Of a stretch of 64,000 nt of DNA, positions 54,284 to 64,000 are shown piece after piece; positions within the stretch are counted from its first letter, which is position 1, and every line of letters starts with the position of its first letter. The notes beneath the pieces were generated by a model that was given only the letters and a program-made list of their open reading frames with translations, was not told the DNA's origin and searched no databases. This stretch comes from Parachaetomium inaequale (taxonomy: Eukaryota > Ascomycota > Sordariomycetes > Sordariales > Chaetomiaceae): assembly GCA_033296685.1 (NCBI GenBank), contig MU854433.1, forward strand, positions 36,318-100,317, written 5' to 3'. The position numbers and the translations under genes are program-made.

Positions 54284-57249
54284 ATGTCTTCCCGGCCAGA
54301 ACTCAAGGTTCGCAAAGCCCTTTCTTTCCTCGCTCCTTCGCCTGCCCATTCTCCATGCTTGGACGGGAATGCTGACCAGACCATCTGGAAATAGGTCGAC
54401 GATGAACATGGATTTATCCGCTTCTTCAAGTCCCTTCCGGCCGTGGACGACGACGTGATCCGCATCTTCGACCGAGGCGACTGGTACACGGCTCACGGCG
54501 AGAATGCCAACTTCATCGCACGGACTGTTCGTCCCGGCAGGCCCCTTTCCGTGCCTCCCCATCGGCTGACTCCAAATGCCAGGTCTACAAAACCACGTCG
54601 GTCGTAAGACAGCTCGGGCGCAATGACCACACCGGCTTGCAGTCCGTCACCATGACGATAACCGTCTTCCGCCAGTTCCTTCGCGAGGCCCTGTACAAGC
54701 TGGGCAAGCGCGTCGAGATCTGGGCGAGCCCCAACGGCCGCATGAACTGGAAGATCGTCAAGCAGGCCTCCCCGGGGAACCTACAGGATGTCGAGGAGGA
54801 CTTGGGGAGTCTGGCCGAGGCAGCGCCTGTCATCCTGGCCGTCAAGATCTCGGCAAAGGCATCCGAGGCGAGGGCGGTGGGCGTGTGCTTCGCCGATGCG
54901 AGCGTCCGGGAACTCGGCGTCAGCGAATTCCTCGACAACGACCTCTACTCCAACTTCGAGGCCCTGCTGATCCAGCTCGGCGTCAAGGAGTGTCTGATAC
55001 ACATGGAGAAGGCGGACAAGCAAAGGGACCCAGAGCTGGCGAAGCTGAGGCAGATCATCGACAACTGCGGCGTTGCCATCTCCGAGAGGCCGATCGGAGA
55101 CTTCGGGATCAAGGACATTGAACAAGACCTGGCGCGGTTGCTGAAGGACGAACGGTCTGCCACACTGCTCCCGCAGACCGATCTGAAACTTGCTATGGGC
55201 TCAGCAGCCGCCCTCATCAAGTACCTCGGTGTTCTCCACGATACCTCCAACTTTGGCCAGTACCAACTCTACCAGCATGACCTCGCCCAGTTCATGAAGC
55301 TCGACGCCGCCGCGCTTAAAGCCCTCAACCTCATGCCCGGCGCAAGAGACGGCGCCAAGACCATGAGTCTGTTCGGGTTGCTGAACCACTGCAAGACACC
55401 AGTCGGCAGCAGGCTACTAGCGCAGTGGCTGAAGCAGCCCTTGATGGACAAGAACGAGATTGAGAAACGCCAGCAGCTTGTCGAGGCGTTTGCCAACGAC
55501 ACAGAACTGCGCCAGACCATGCAGGAGGAACACTTGAGGTCTATCCCTGACCTCTACCGCCTGGCCAAGCGATTCCAACGTAACAAGGCGAACCTGGAAG
55601 ATGTCGTCAGAGCATACCAGGCGATCATCCGCCTTCCCGGCTTCTTGGGCACGCTCGAAGGCGTGATGGACGAAACCTACCGCGATCCCCTGGACGAGGC
55701 CTACACCAACAAACTCCGGGAGCTATCTGACAGCCTGGTCAAGCTGCAGGAAATGGTCGAAACGACTGTCGATCTGGACGCATTAGACAACCACGAATTC
55801 ATCATCAAGCCCGAGTTCGACGACAGCTTACGCATTATCCGCAAGAGGCTCGACCGGTTACGCACCGACATGGACAGAGAATTTGCCGATGCAGCAAGCG
55901 ACCTGGGCCAGGAGCGGGACAAGAAGATCTTCCTCGAGAACCACAAGGTCCACGGCTGGTGCATGCGGTTGACCAGGACAGAAGCCGGCTGCATCCGGAA
56001 CAAGTCTCGGTACTTGGAGTGCTCAACCCAGAAGAACGGCGTCTACTTCACGACCAAGACCCTGCAAGGGTATCGTCGCGAGTTCGACCAGCTGTCTCAG
56101 AACTACAACAGGACCCAGAGCGGCTTGGTGAACGAAGTCGTCGGCGTGGCTGCCTCTTACAGCCCCGTGCTCGAGAGGCTCGGCGGCGTCCTCGCCCACC
56201 TAGACGTGATCGTGTCCTTTGCGCACTGCTCTGTCCACGCCCCCATCTCCTACGTCCGGCCGAGGATCCATCCGCGCGGAGAGGGCCAGACGGTGCTGAT
56301 GGAAGCCCGCCACCCCTGCCTGGAGATGCAGGACGACGTGCAGTTCATCACCAACGACGTCGAGCTGACGCGCGACAAGTCGTCGTTCCTCATCATCACG
56401 GGCCCCAACATGGGCGGCAAGTCGACCTACATCCGGCAGATCGGCGTCATCGCGCTGATGGCACAGATCGGCTGCTTCGTGCCATGCAGCACGGCCGAGC
56501 TGACCATCTTCGACAGCATCCTGGCGCGCGTGGGCGCCAGCGACAGCCAGCTCAAGGGCGTGTCGACCTTCATGGCCGAGATGCTCGAGACGGCCAACAT
56601 CCTCAAGTCGGCCACGGCCGAGAGCCTCATCATCATCGACGAGCTCGGCCGCGGCACGTCGACCTACGACGGCTTCGGCCTCGCCTGGGCCATCTCGGAG
56701 CACGTCGTCAAGGAGATTGGCTGCTTCGCCCTCTTCGCCACCCACTTCCACGAGCTGACCGCCCTGGCCGACCAGTACCCGCAGGTGCGCAACCTGCACG
56801 TCACGGCCCACATCAGCGGGACTGCTGCCACCACCACCACTTCCACTAAAAAAACAAAGCAAGACGAAAAGCGCGAGGTCACGCTCCTCTACAAGGTCGA
56901 GCCGGGCGTCTGCGACCAGAGCTTCGGCATCCACGTCGCCGAGCTGGTGCGCTTCCCGGACAAGGTCGTGCGCATGGCCAAGCGCAAGGCCGACGAGCTC
57001 GAGGACTTTACTACCTCGGCCACGGCCAAGCAGGGCGATGGCGGTGAGGCCAGTGCCGCCGCCGAGTACAGCAAGCGCGACGTCGAGGAGGGTAGTGCCC
57101 TGCTCAAGGACGTGCTCGTGCGCTGGAAGGACGAGGTCCGCGCCGGCAGCCTGTCCAAGGAGGACATGGTTGCGCGGCTGAGGGAGATGGTGGCGGGGGA
57201 TGACAAGCTGTTGGCGAATCCCTTCTTTCAGAGCGTCAAGGCGTTGTAG
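54284..57249 (+). CDS. MSH2: DNA mismatch repair protein MSH2 (MutS homologue)
   Basis: Three exons: 54284-54307, 54395-54526 and 54583-57249; introns are 87 and 56 nt. The product is 940 residues. It starts MSSRPELKVDDEHGFIRFFK; the second intron joins NANFIARTVYKTTSVVRQLG. The MutS ATPase is clear: Walker A GPNMGGKSTYIRQIG at about residue 659, GCFVPCSTAELTIFD, Walker B with signature IIIDELGRGTSTYDGFGLAW at about 735, and FATHFHELTALADQYPQV. MSH2 pairs with MSH6 or MSH3 to recognise mispairs. Both introns have GTTCG donors, off the usual consensus, but the splices are needed for the conserved N-terminus. Length matches the family. Confidence 0.97.
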
Positions 57250-58103
57250 ATGTGTAGCACGTAGGAGTGATGGGGGCTTTCTCATGTATGGATGCTGGGT
57301 CCCTTGACCAGGACGGATTGCTACCGGGAAATGGACAGAACTAGCGATGGTTCGGTACACTTCTGTGGTTTTTGGGTTGCTGGGCGTTGAGGGATGGGGC
57401 ACGGGTCGGGTAAATAACTGATACAGTTGAGGTGCTGCACCGTAATGAAGGTCTTATTTTGCAACGAGACGCGTGATCGGATCGGGTCAGTAGGCATACT
57501 CAACCCTGGGCGCATTTTCAAGGTGCGAGGGAGTGAGTCTAATAGACGTGCATCACTTTAAAAGACCGGCGTGTATTTGCCTCGGTGCTCATGGTGTGCA
57601 GACGGCAATACTTACTCACCCGAAGGTTGCATTTACATACCCAAGAGAAAGTAAAGGAAGGGGATGGCAATTCAGGCAACGGGTCGGTATGAATCTCACA
57701 TGTCCGGATCCTCCTGAATTCTCACCAAGCCGCCATGGGACGCACCAGCATCCAGACTCGAGCAACATAGGTACATCTCTGCAAGTACACGATGTATATC
57801 AACCACTCCCCTGACCCTGACCATCCATGCCCATGCCCGTGGCTCTTCCTCGCCGCTCCAATCCGAAGGCCCATACATCCGTGTTGACCACCCCACCTTC
57901 ATACCTAGGCCAACCCAGGCGAAGTGCAGCCACTGTCCCGCCATCTTGACGTAGATAGTGAACCACTCTGATGACCATTTTGCTCACCATCGCCACCTCA
58001 GCGACCCCCACGGCCGAGAACGCTGCTTGAGCCGACGCTCTGCGGGTGACGATACCGCCCTCCGAGCGACATAGCGATGCCCAGCACCTCGAGGAGGAAC
58101 ATT
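57250..58103. other. Intergenic spacer between convergent MSH2 and UBP2
   Basis: About 850 bp of 3' flanks. An isolated ACGCGT lies at 57469. No gene was recognised. Confidence 0.45.
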
Positions 58104-61100
58104 CTACGGTTCGGCGTACGGAGGCGGGAGCATCTCGACGTCCTCCCAGTGCTCGATGCTAGGCATGACGCTGTCACACCCGCCGCCGCCGTCGGCCATG
58201 GCCGTGTCCTGAGCCGACCTCGGGCGCGGCGGAATGGGGGGCGGGGGCGCCAGCAGCGGCGGCCGGCGGCGCGGGATGCTGACGAGGTTGTGGACCTCGT
58301 CGGCCCGGACGTAGGCGAGGTAGTAGGGCTCGCCCTTGGTGTTGAGCTCGCCAAAGACGAACTCGGCCGGGTGAACCGACACCCGCGTGTCGTTGTACTT
58401 GCGCCAGACGTCGCGCTCAAAGTCATGGATCCACACCCAGTAGTGCCCGGCGGAGGCGGTGGCGCCCGCGTGGCACACCACGGCGTGGAGGCGGTAGGCG
58501 ACTTGGTGAGCGTCTCGGAAGATTCTGTCTCGCTCGGCGGTCAAGCGCTCCCTCTCTTCGTTCTCCTCGGCCACGAACCGCTCCCAGAACCCGTCGAGGT
58601 CAGACGGGGGTAGCGCTGTGCCGTCATCGCCCGTTTGTTGCAGCGTTGGAGCGCCGGTCTGAGAAACGTCGGGTTCCGCAACCCCGTACTTCCTCAACAA
58701 CTGCTTCAACTCCGGGTCAAGGTCGCCATTGGTCATGGCGGTTGTGCCGGCCATGGACGGGCCCTGAACCGGTGGATCCAGACCCCCTATGACCAGAAAT
58801 CCATCAATCTCCTCTTCAGTGAGTTCATCGTCCTGTGCGCTAGGGTCCGAAGAGCGGCCTGCAGCCTGCGACTCGGGCTTGGCTGTCTCCAGACGCTCCT
58901 TGGCCGCGAGACTCCCCATCTCATTCAATCTGGTTTCGATGTCCCACTTGCGCTTCCTGCCCTTGAAGAGCGAGGACTGGGTATCCGCAGTATGCATGAA
59001 GCGGTCGAGATACAGCGTCTCGGGGATGGTGATGGGGTTGGCGTTTTTCCGGACGCCGTCGGATCGCTGGATACAGACATGGAAGTGCGGCGCGGGCCGT
59101 TCGATGGTGGTAAATGATAAAAGATCACCTGGCAGCGGCTCGAGGTCGAACGAGTTTGCCAGAGCATCGTACAGGTCCCTTGTCCCTGACTGAGCCGGAT
59201 ACGCTGTCACCCAGCGGTCGGATCGGCTCGTTCGGTTCCACTCCGACTCGTCGATCTTTTTGCGGTTGTCGATGAATGTCGAGAAGAAAGCCTGCTCGAT
59301 GGGATCTGGTGCAGCCTCGGAATCGCCGATGCTGGAAACCTTGAAGGCCGCTCGCAAATGGTCGATGGCGTTCCCCATGACCTCGTCGACGTCCATTTGA
59401 TCGGATCCAACATTTGGCTTGTCAAGCTCTGCGGCCAGCTCTTCGACAGTGAGCTTTGACATCTTCGCCTCACCTTCGTTCAGACGGCCGAGAGTAGGGT
59501 CAGAGGGTGCCTGTTTGGCAGGGCTATCCGCAGCCGCGGCAGCGCCCTTCTCCACGCCCTGGTCTTCAAGTGTGACGATCAGGGGGCTTTCTCCGTTGGG
59601 CTGATCGATGAGCGTGTGCGAGCTGGCGGAACTCGCGGTTTCGCATTGTTCAACGTCCACCATGGGTGTGTCCGAGTTTCTCGCGACGGAGCTCTCGGCG
59701 GCGCGTGGAGGCAGTGGCGGCGCATCACCGTCGCTCGCACCTGGGGCAGCTGTGGGATCTGCCGACTGGGGACGCAGCTTCTCCGGCCTCAGCAAAGCGG
59801 CGTTGGCGAGACGTTGGCGAGGCGGAATCGAGCTATCCCCAGTCGCATCGAGGTCACGGAAAAGAGTGCTTAGCTCGCGCGTGACTAGGTAACAGCGGTC
59901 AGCATTACACCGCAAAACGCATATTGAAAACAAAAGACCTACATTCATGGCCAACAAAGGCTCTGCCAGTCTCGAGATCCGTCCGGCTCCGGTCCTGGCT
60001 GCTGCTGCCGTTGCTGCCGGCGCACAGAACGTTGCTAAGGTTCGCTTCCGTCGGCTCCAGGGCGGGCAAGTCGGAATTCACGGCCAGATTCCTGACGGCG
60101 TTGACAGAGTAGAAATACTGGAGTATGCTGTTGAGATAGCAGGTATTTCGAAGATTGGCAAGACCGACCGGCAGTTCCACATCCACAACCTCATGAGAAC
60201 GCTCGGAGGTTGAGGTCGCGGCGCCGGCGCCGTCAGAGAGAAACTGTGACTGCCGGTTGGACCGTAGTTCGGCCACGACGCCTTCAAATGCGGAGCGGTT
60301 GGGGTCACCTGTCGGCCGATCGCGTGAAATGGTATCGAGCGCGAGAAGTAGAAGGTCGAGCTGGTCTCCGTCCAAGTCCTGTCGCCAGTTAGCACTTTGC
60401 TTCGTCATGAGATTCAGGCGAGACGCAGGGGGTGCTAGACATACCGAAGATGCACTCTGTGCCGTGACTGCAATGCTGTCCATTGGCCATGCCGGTTCGA
60501 CACGCAAGAATTGGCAGGCTTCGGGCAACTCCATCGGGTTTCCAAAGACCTCATTCAAGATTTCTTGGCTTTGCCGGTCCCTCCCGATCTGGAGCAGGGC
60601 GAGCCGATGGTCCGACTTTTGCGCGGGGGACTGCTCTCTGTAGGTTTTGTACACGCTGATGAAATATGCCGCCTCCTCGGGGCAGCCCCTCGTGAGACCG
60701 AAATGAGCGTATGCCTTCTCGACAGGACCAGCGTTTGATGGCACGGCTGTAGCCGCTTTCTGATGCTTTGCGAGCAACTCCTGGTGGGTGAAGACGAATA
60801 TTTGGAGTTCCTCGGACCGGCGAGCGGCGAGCATGCCGAGGGCTTCCAAGTAGGCCTTCGTGTGCTCTGGGTTTGACTCGACCTGCCGGTTGTAGGCGAA
60901 TTTGATCAAGGCATCATCCGCATCGACCGGTGCGCCCAGGTCCTCAAAACATTGCGCCTCGTTGTCGTGCACCGGCAGTGTGCTAAAACAGCGATGGCTC
61001 TTGTCGCACCCGAGAGCCCTCTCGAGCTGGTCACGGGCAGGTACTGAGATGGGTTTGACGACGGGCTCGCCATACACGTTCGGCTTGTCGGCGAGCACGC

Positions 61101-62132
61101 TCTGCACCTCGCTCCTCACATCTTCGTAGAAGGCCCTGGAAGAGCCAATGGGGGTTTTGCCTTCCGGAGGCGGCAGCTGCGGCGGCAGCCAGTACGACTC
61201 TCCGGTATCCTGGGTGTGATCCTCCTCAAACCCCAAGTACCGAAAAATGTGGTCGCAGTCCCGGCCAAACTGCACTAGGAAGGTCTTGTTGCGGCAGGAG
61301 ATCTTCTTACGGGGCCCTTGGCCATCGTCCTCCAGGATATTCTTGAGATACTGGTTTAACGTGGAGAGAGCCGTCGTCAGATAGTGTGTCTCCTTCTCCG
61401 GGCCAATCTCGGCGTAGCGCGCTGGATCCTGCTCTCTGGCAATCCTCAGGGACTCCTTGACCCTATTCTCGTCCATGATCAACTTGAGCCACATTGGTTT
61501 CAGCCGCGGCAGAGATATCTCGAGGCGGACAGCGAGGCCGCAGAAGGTGCAGGCGTATCGGAACCAGCCCTGGAGGGTATTCTGCTCGGCAGGGTTGAAC
61601 ACGGCCGGCTCGGATGTGGGGCGCCATTCAGCTTCCTCGACGCGGAAATGGTGCTGCAGGTGCGCCGTGCTCTCCTCGTGACCGGGAGGGCAGATGTGGA
61701 AGACGAAATGGTAACGGCAGCACCTGCACATACAGGAGAGCAAGGTCCGGCCTCGGCCCTCGGGGTCGTGTGCGGCGTCATAGCTCTGCGCAGGCAGGGT
61801 GACGAGGTCGTGGTCAGAGCCGCCGTCGGGGTGGGGAGGGAAGACGCGCAGGGCAGGGCACTCGGTTGGCAGGTCGCCCAGTAAATTCTGCTTCTCGTGC
61901 ACAAGATGACCAGCAAACCAGTCCTGGACGAGTCGGGAGGCCAGCCGCCCGCCTGGATCCCGGTGAGTTGATGCGGGCGAGGAAACGGCCGGGAAACGGC
62001 CGGGAGGGGTCTCTCACCTGTTCCGGCTGCCCTTGGTTCTGTAACTTGCACCACTGGTAAGGGCGAGTTAGCAAGACTCGGAGGGACGAGGGCCAGCCCT
62101 GCCATTTGGGCCGTGACTTGGTCGATGGACAT
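58104..62132 (-). CDS. UBP2: Ubiquitin carboxyl-terminal hydrolase Ubp2-type
   Basis: Four exons: 62018-62132, 60445-61952, 59943-60378 and 58104-59884; introns are 65, 66 and 58 nt. The product is 1279 residues, like yeast Ubp2. The USP domain starts with the Cys box GLANLRNTCYLNSILQYFYS (catalytic Cys near residue 621) and ends with the His box VVCHAGATASAGHYWVWIHD near 1168. A large insertion separates the two, as in Ubp2. The N-terminal half has Cys-rich and helical regions. The 66-nt intron is a multiple of three without a stop, so ignoring it adds 22 false residues. Ubp2 opposes Rsp5-made K63 chains in yeast. The first exon (MSIDQVTAQMAGLALVPPSL) is the least certain part. Confidence 0.92.
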
Positions 62133-63589
62133 GGCAGGTGGAGAGGAATAGTGTAAGTTGAGGGTGGAAGCAGAACAGCCGCCGAAGAGACGAAGAGAAG
62201 AGGGTGAGAGTGGCTGGTTACTTTGTTTGGCACTGCGGCCGAGAGGCTTGCGGTTTCAGTGTTTTATTGCCTGTCGTCTTGAAAATGAAGGACCGTCTTT
62301 TTGGGCCCGCAGTCGGTGTTGGTCCGGTGGAACAAAAGACCTAGGCAACGAGAGCTAGATGCGGGGGGTTGGAATTATCGCTGCGAAGTTTGAGCAAACT
62401 TGACTTGCAGGTTAGGCTACCCCCAAGGGGCAAGACGTGGGACAAACCTCGACGGGACGCAGGGAAAGATGGGGTCGATAACTTTATGTTGAACCGCGGA
62501 TTCGAGTGAGGGTCGAAGTGCGGGGATCAAGTGAAGGGAATGGTTAGGGGTAGGCTGTCTGGACCCCGAAGAACAGACGCCCCGCTGGTGATGAGACCCG
62601 AAAGAGATGCTCTGAATAGGTAGGTACTCAACCGATACTTTTCGCTGTCTGTGGTCTGTGGAAACGGATGAGGCGAGGTGTGGTTTGGGTAAGGAAGGTA
62701 AGGTGCCTTAAACTGAGCTCCAGGCTGACGAATCGCCTTGCCTCCCACCGGCTTGGGAAAGAAGCTCCCAGGGCAGTCCGCAGCCTGTAGGGTTCCAGCA
62801 CGGGGCGACGGGAGGCACTGTGAGGCGGGATTACTTAAGCGTCGTCACTGCACATCCCAAACGCACACAGAGCATCCTCGAAGGCAATAAAGGTGCTTTG
62901 CCTATACTGCGTACGCAACAAAAAAGCGGCCGAGGATTTGAGCGGCCGGTAGGTGCAGCGAAGCAACATGCACCCGTTTTGTGCACTTTCAAAGTATTGC
63001 CCGACACCTGTTGTTGTGGATGATCGAGACATTGATTGATACAGTTATGAGCAAAAGTAACTTCCTCTCTAAACAATAATCCACTTTGTTGTGGGCGCTG
63101 TTGGGACATCAAGGTACAAGTGAGTCATAATGGCACGTGCAAAATTGCTTACTGATGCTGGCGTACTGTAGGTACTCCTTTGTACATAGCAGGTCAGAGG
63201 GTTCGGACCCACAAAAAGCTAGTGCGATGTATTTGATCAGTACTTGATCTGAGTCTAGCCGGTACTTCTTGTGACACTCACGTGACTTAGACTGTAGAAT
63301 TCCATGGAAGGTGATCGAAGGTTTTGGAATCCAAGGTGGGGCTCTTTGTGGGCCGTTGGGTTGAACAGCGAAATGACGAGAAGCAGCCAGGCGATTTCCT
63401 GTAATATGGTAACATCATGGAGCAATTCGAGGCCGCCAATGACTGGCCAAGTGAAGATGCGAGCGACTCCCAGAACTCCAGTTCTTCGTCTTCCAATAGC
63501 GAGGAGTCCTAGCCTGCTCCAAGAAGCTAGCTGAGACCTGTAGGGGCTGCCCTCACGTTCGTACCATATACTGACTAGGACCTAGAACG
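62133..63589. other. Gene-poor stretch upstream of UBP2
   Basis: About 1.5 kb. The first part is the UBP2 promoter side. Open frames at 62831-63112 (minus) and 63304-63534 (plus) lack recognisable features. Composition becomes less GC-rich from about 62820. Confidence 0.4.
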
Positions 63590-63945
63590 GTCATACGAAG
63601 GCGAACGAGCGATATACTGGAATATATAATGGAAGATATACTTGAAAAAGAGGGAATAGACTGGCGAATTGGAGTTAGGTATTATAATTTCACTATGTAA
63701 GTTCTGGAAACACGTCTTTTACCCTAAAGTAATTGCTATAATAGCTAACAAGCTATAGAAGGAAGAAGATACGAAAATTATTCTGTCTATAACTAACTGT
63801 AAAACGGCTAATATAATAAAGCGATATCTAAAACTAGAGGTCGATTAGAAATACGTTTTGAAGTAACTCTAGGACTAGAGTAGATTTATTGCTAATAGTA
63901 AGAAGATAACTATCGTAGTAATATTATTATTATTATTCCTACACT
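63590..63945. repeat. Very AT-rich, TpA-rich segment, probably RIP-mutated
   Basis: There is an abrupt change to long runs of A/T with many TA dinucleotides (for example ATATAATGGAAGATATACTT and GTAGTAATATTATTATTATT) and dense TAA/TAG in all frames. This is the usual look of a repeat mutated by RIP (CpA to TpA). The GC content rises again after 63945. The original element is unidentifiable by eye. Confidence 0.5.
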
Positions 63946-64000
63946 GCTATGCCCGAGGGCTTGCCGGACCTTCTACAACTAATTACAAAGGAAAACCATG

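Noticed and set aside
56200..57402. 400-codon minus-strand open frame opposite MSH2
   Set aside because: Antisense shadow; MutS ATPase motifs are on the plus strand.

Overview
The window is nuclear DNA of a filamentous ascomycete (Pezizomycotina), most likely a sordariomycete. Evidence: GC-rich coding sequence, short spliceosomal introns of about 50-120 nt with GTRNGN donors, CTRAC-like branch points and YAG acceptors, genes on both strands with no operons, and fungal-specific families (DASH subunit SPC34, FIG1, RTA1-like, HET domain, SesB-like hydrolase). The species is not named here.

Layout. 1-9656 is core: SLD2 (partial, runs off the left edge), a RING-finger gene, RPN3, a 100-residue orphan, a small coiled-coil gene whose splicing I could not resolve, and APC8/CDC23. 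About 9657-20038 is an accessory island: two copies of a dispersed repeat relic, a 27-bp-type minisatellite containing a 100-N assembly gap, a spliced AT-rich SesB-like hydrolase gene, a HET-domain gene, a 154-bp inverted-repeat element and long gene-poor stretches. 20039-62132 is core again: RTA1-like membrane protein, TAF12, a conserved acidic protein of unknown function, an APH-fold kinase, SPC34, a DsbA/FrnE-like oxidoreductase, FIG1, a class I alpha-mannosidase (GH47), the MAPKKK BCK1, a GH5 steryl/ceramide glucosidase, PRI1, TRM10, MSH2 and UBP2. The right end (about 63590-63945) drops abruptly into very AT-rich DNA.

Functional threads. Several genes serve chromosome duplication and segregation: SLD2 (replication initiation), PRI1 (primase), MSH2 (mismatch repair), APC8 (anaphase-promoting complex) and SPC34 (kinetochore DASH ring). 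The upstream regions of SLD2, PRI1 and MSH2 all hold MluI cell-cycle boxes (ACGCGT), suggesting shared G1/S control by MBF. Proteostasis is represented by RPN3, UBP2 and the RING protein, and cell wall/surface biology by BCK1, FIG1, GH47 and GH5. The SesB-like and HET genes lie 2.1 kb apart among repeats and could form an allorecognition (heterokaryon incompatibility) locus. No clearly new multi-gene system was found; the best leads are the Cys-for-Ser hydrolase beside the HET gene and the MCB-bearing promoters.

All exon coordinates come from reading splice signals and reading frame by eye; each multi-exon CDS listed as complete sums to a multiple of three.
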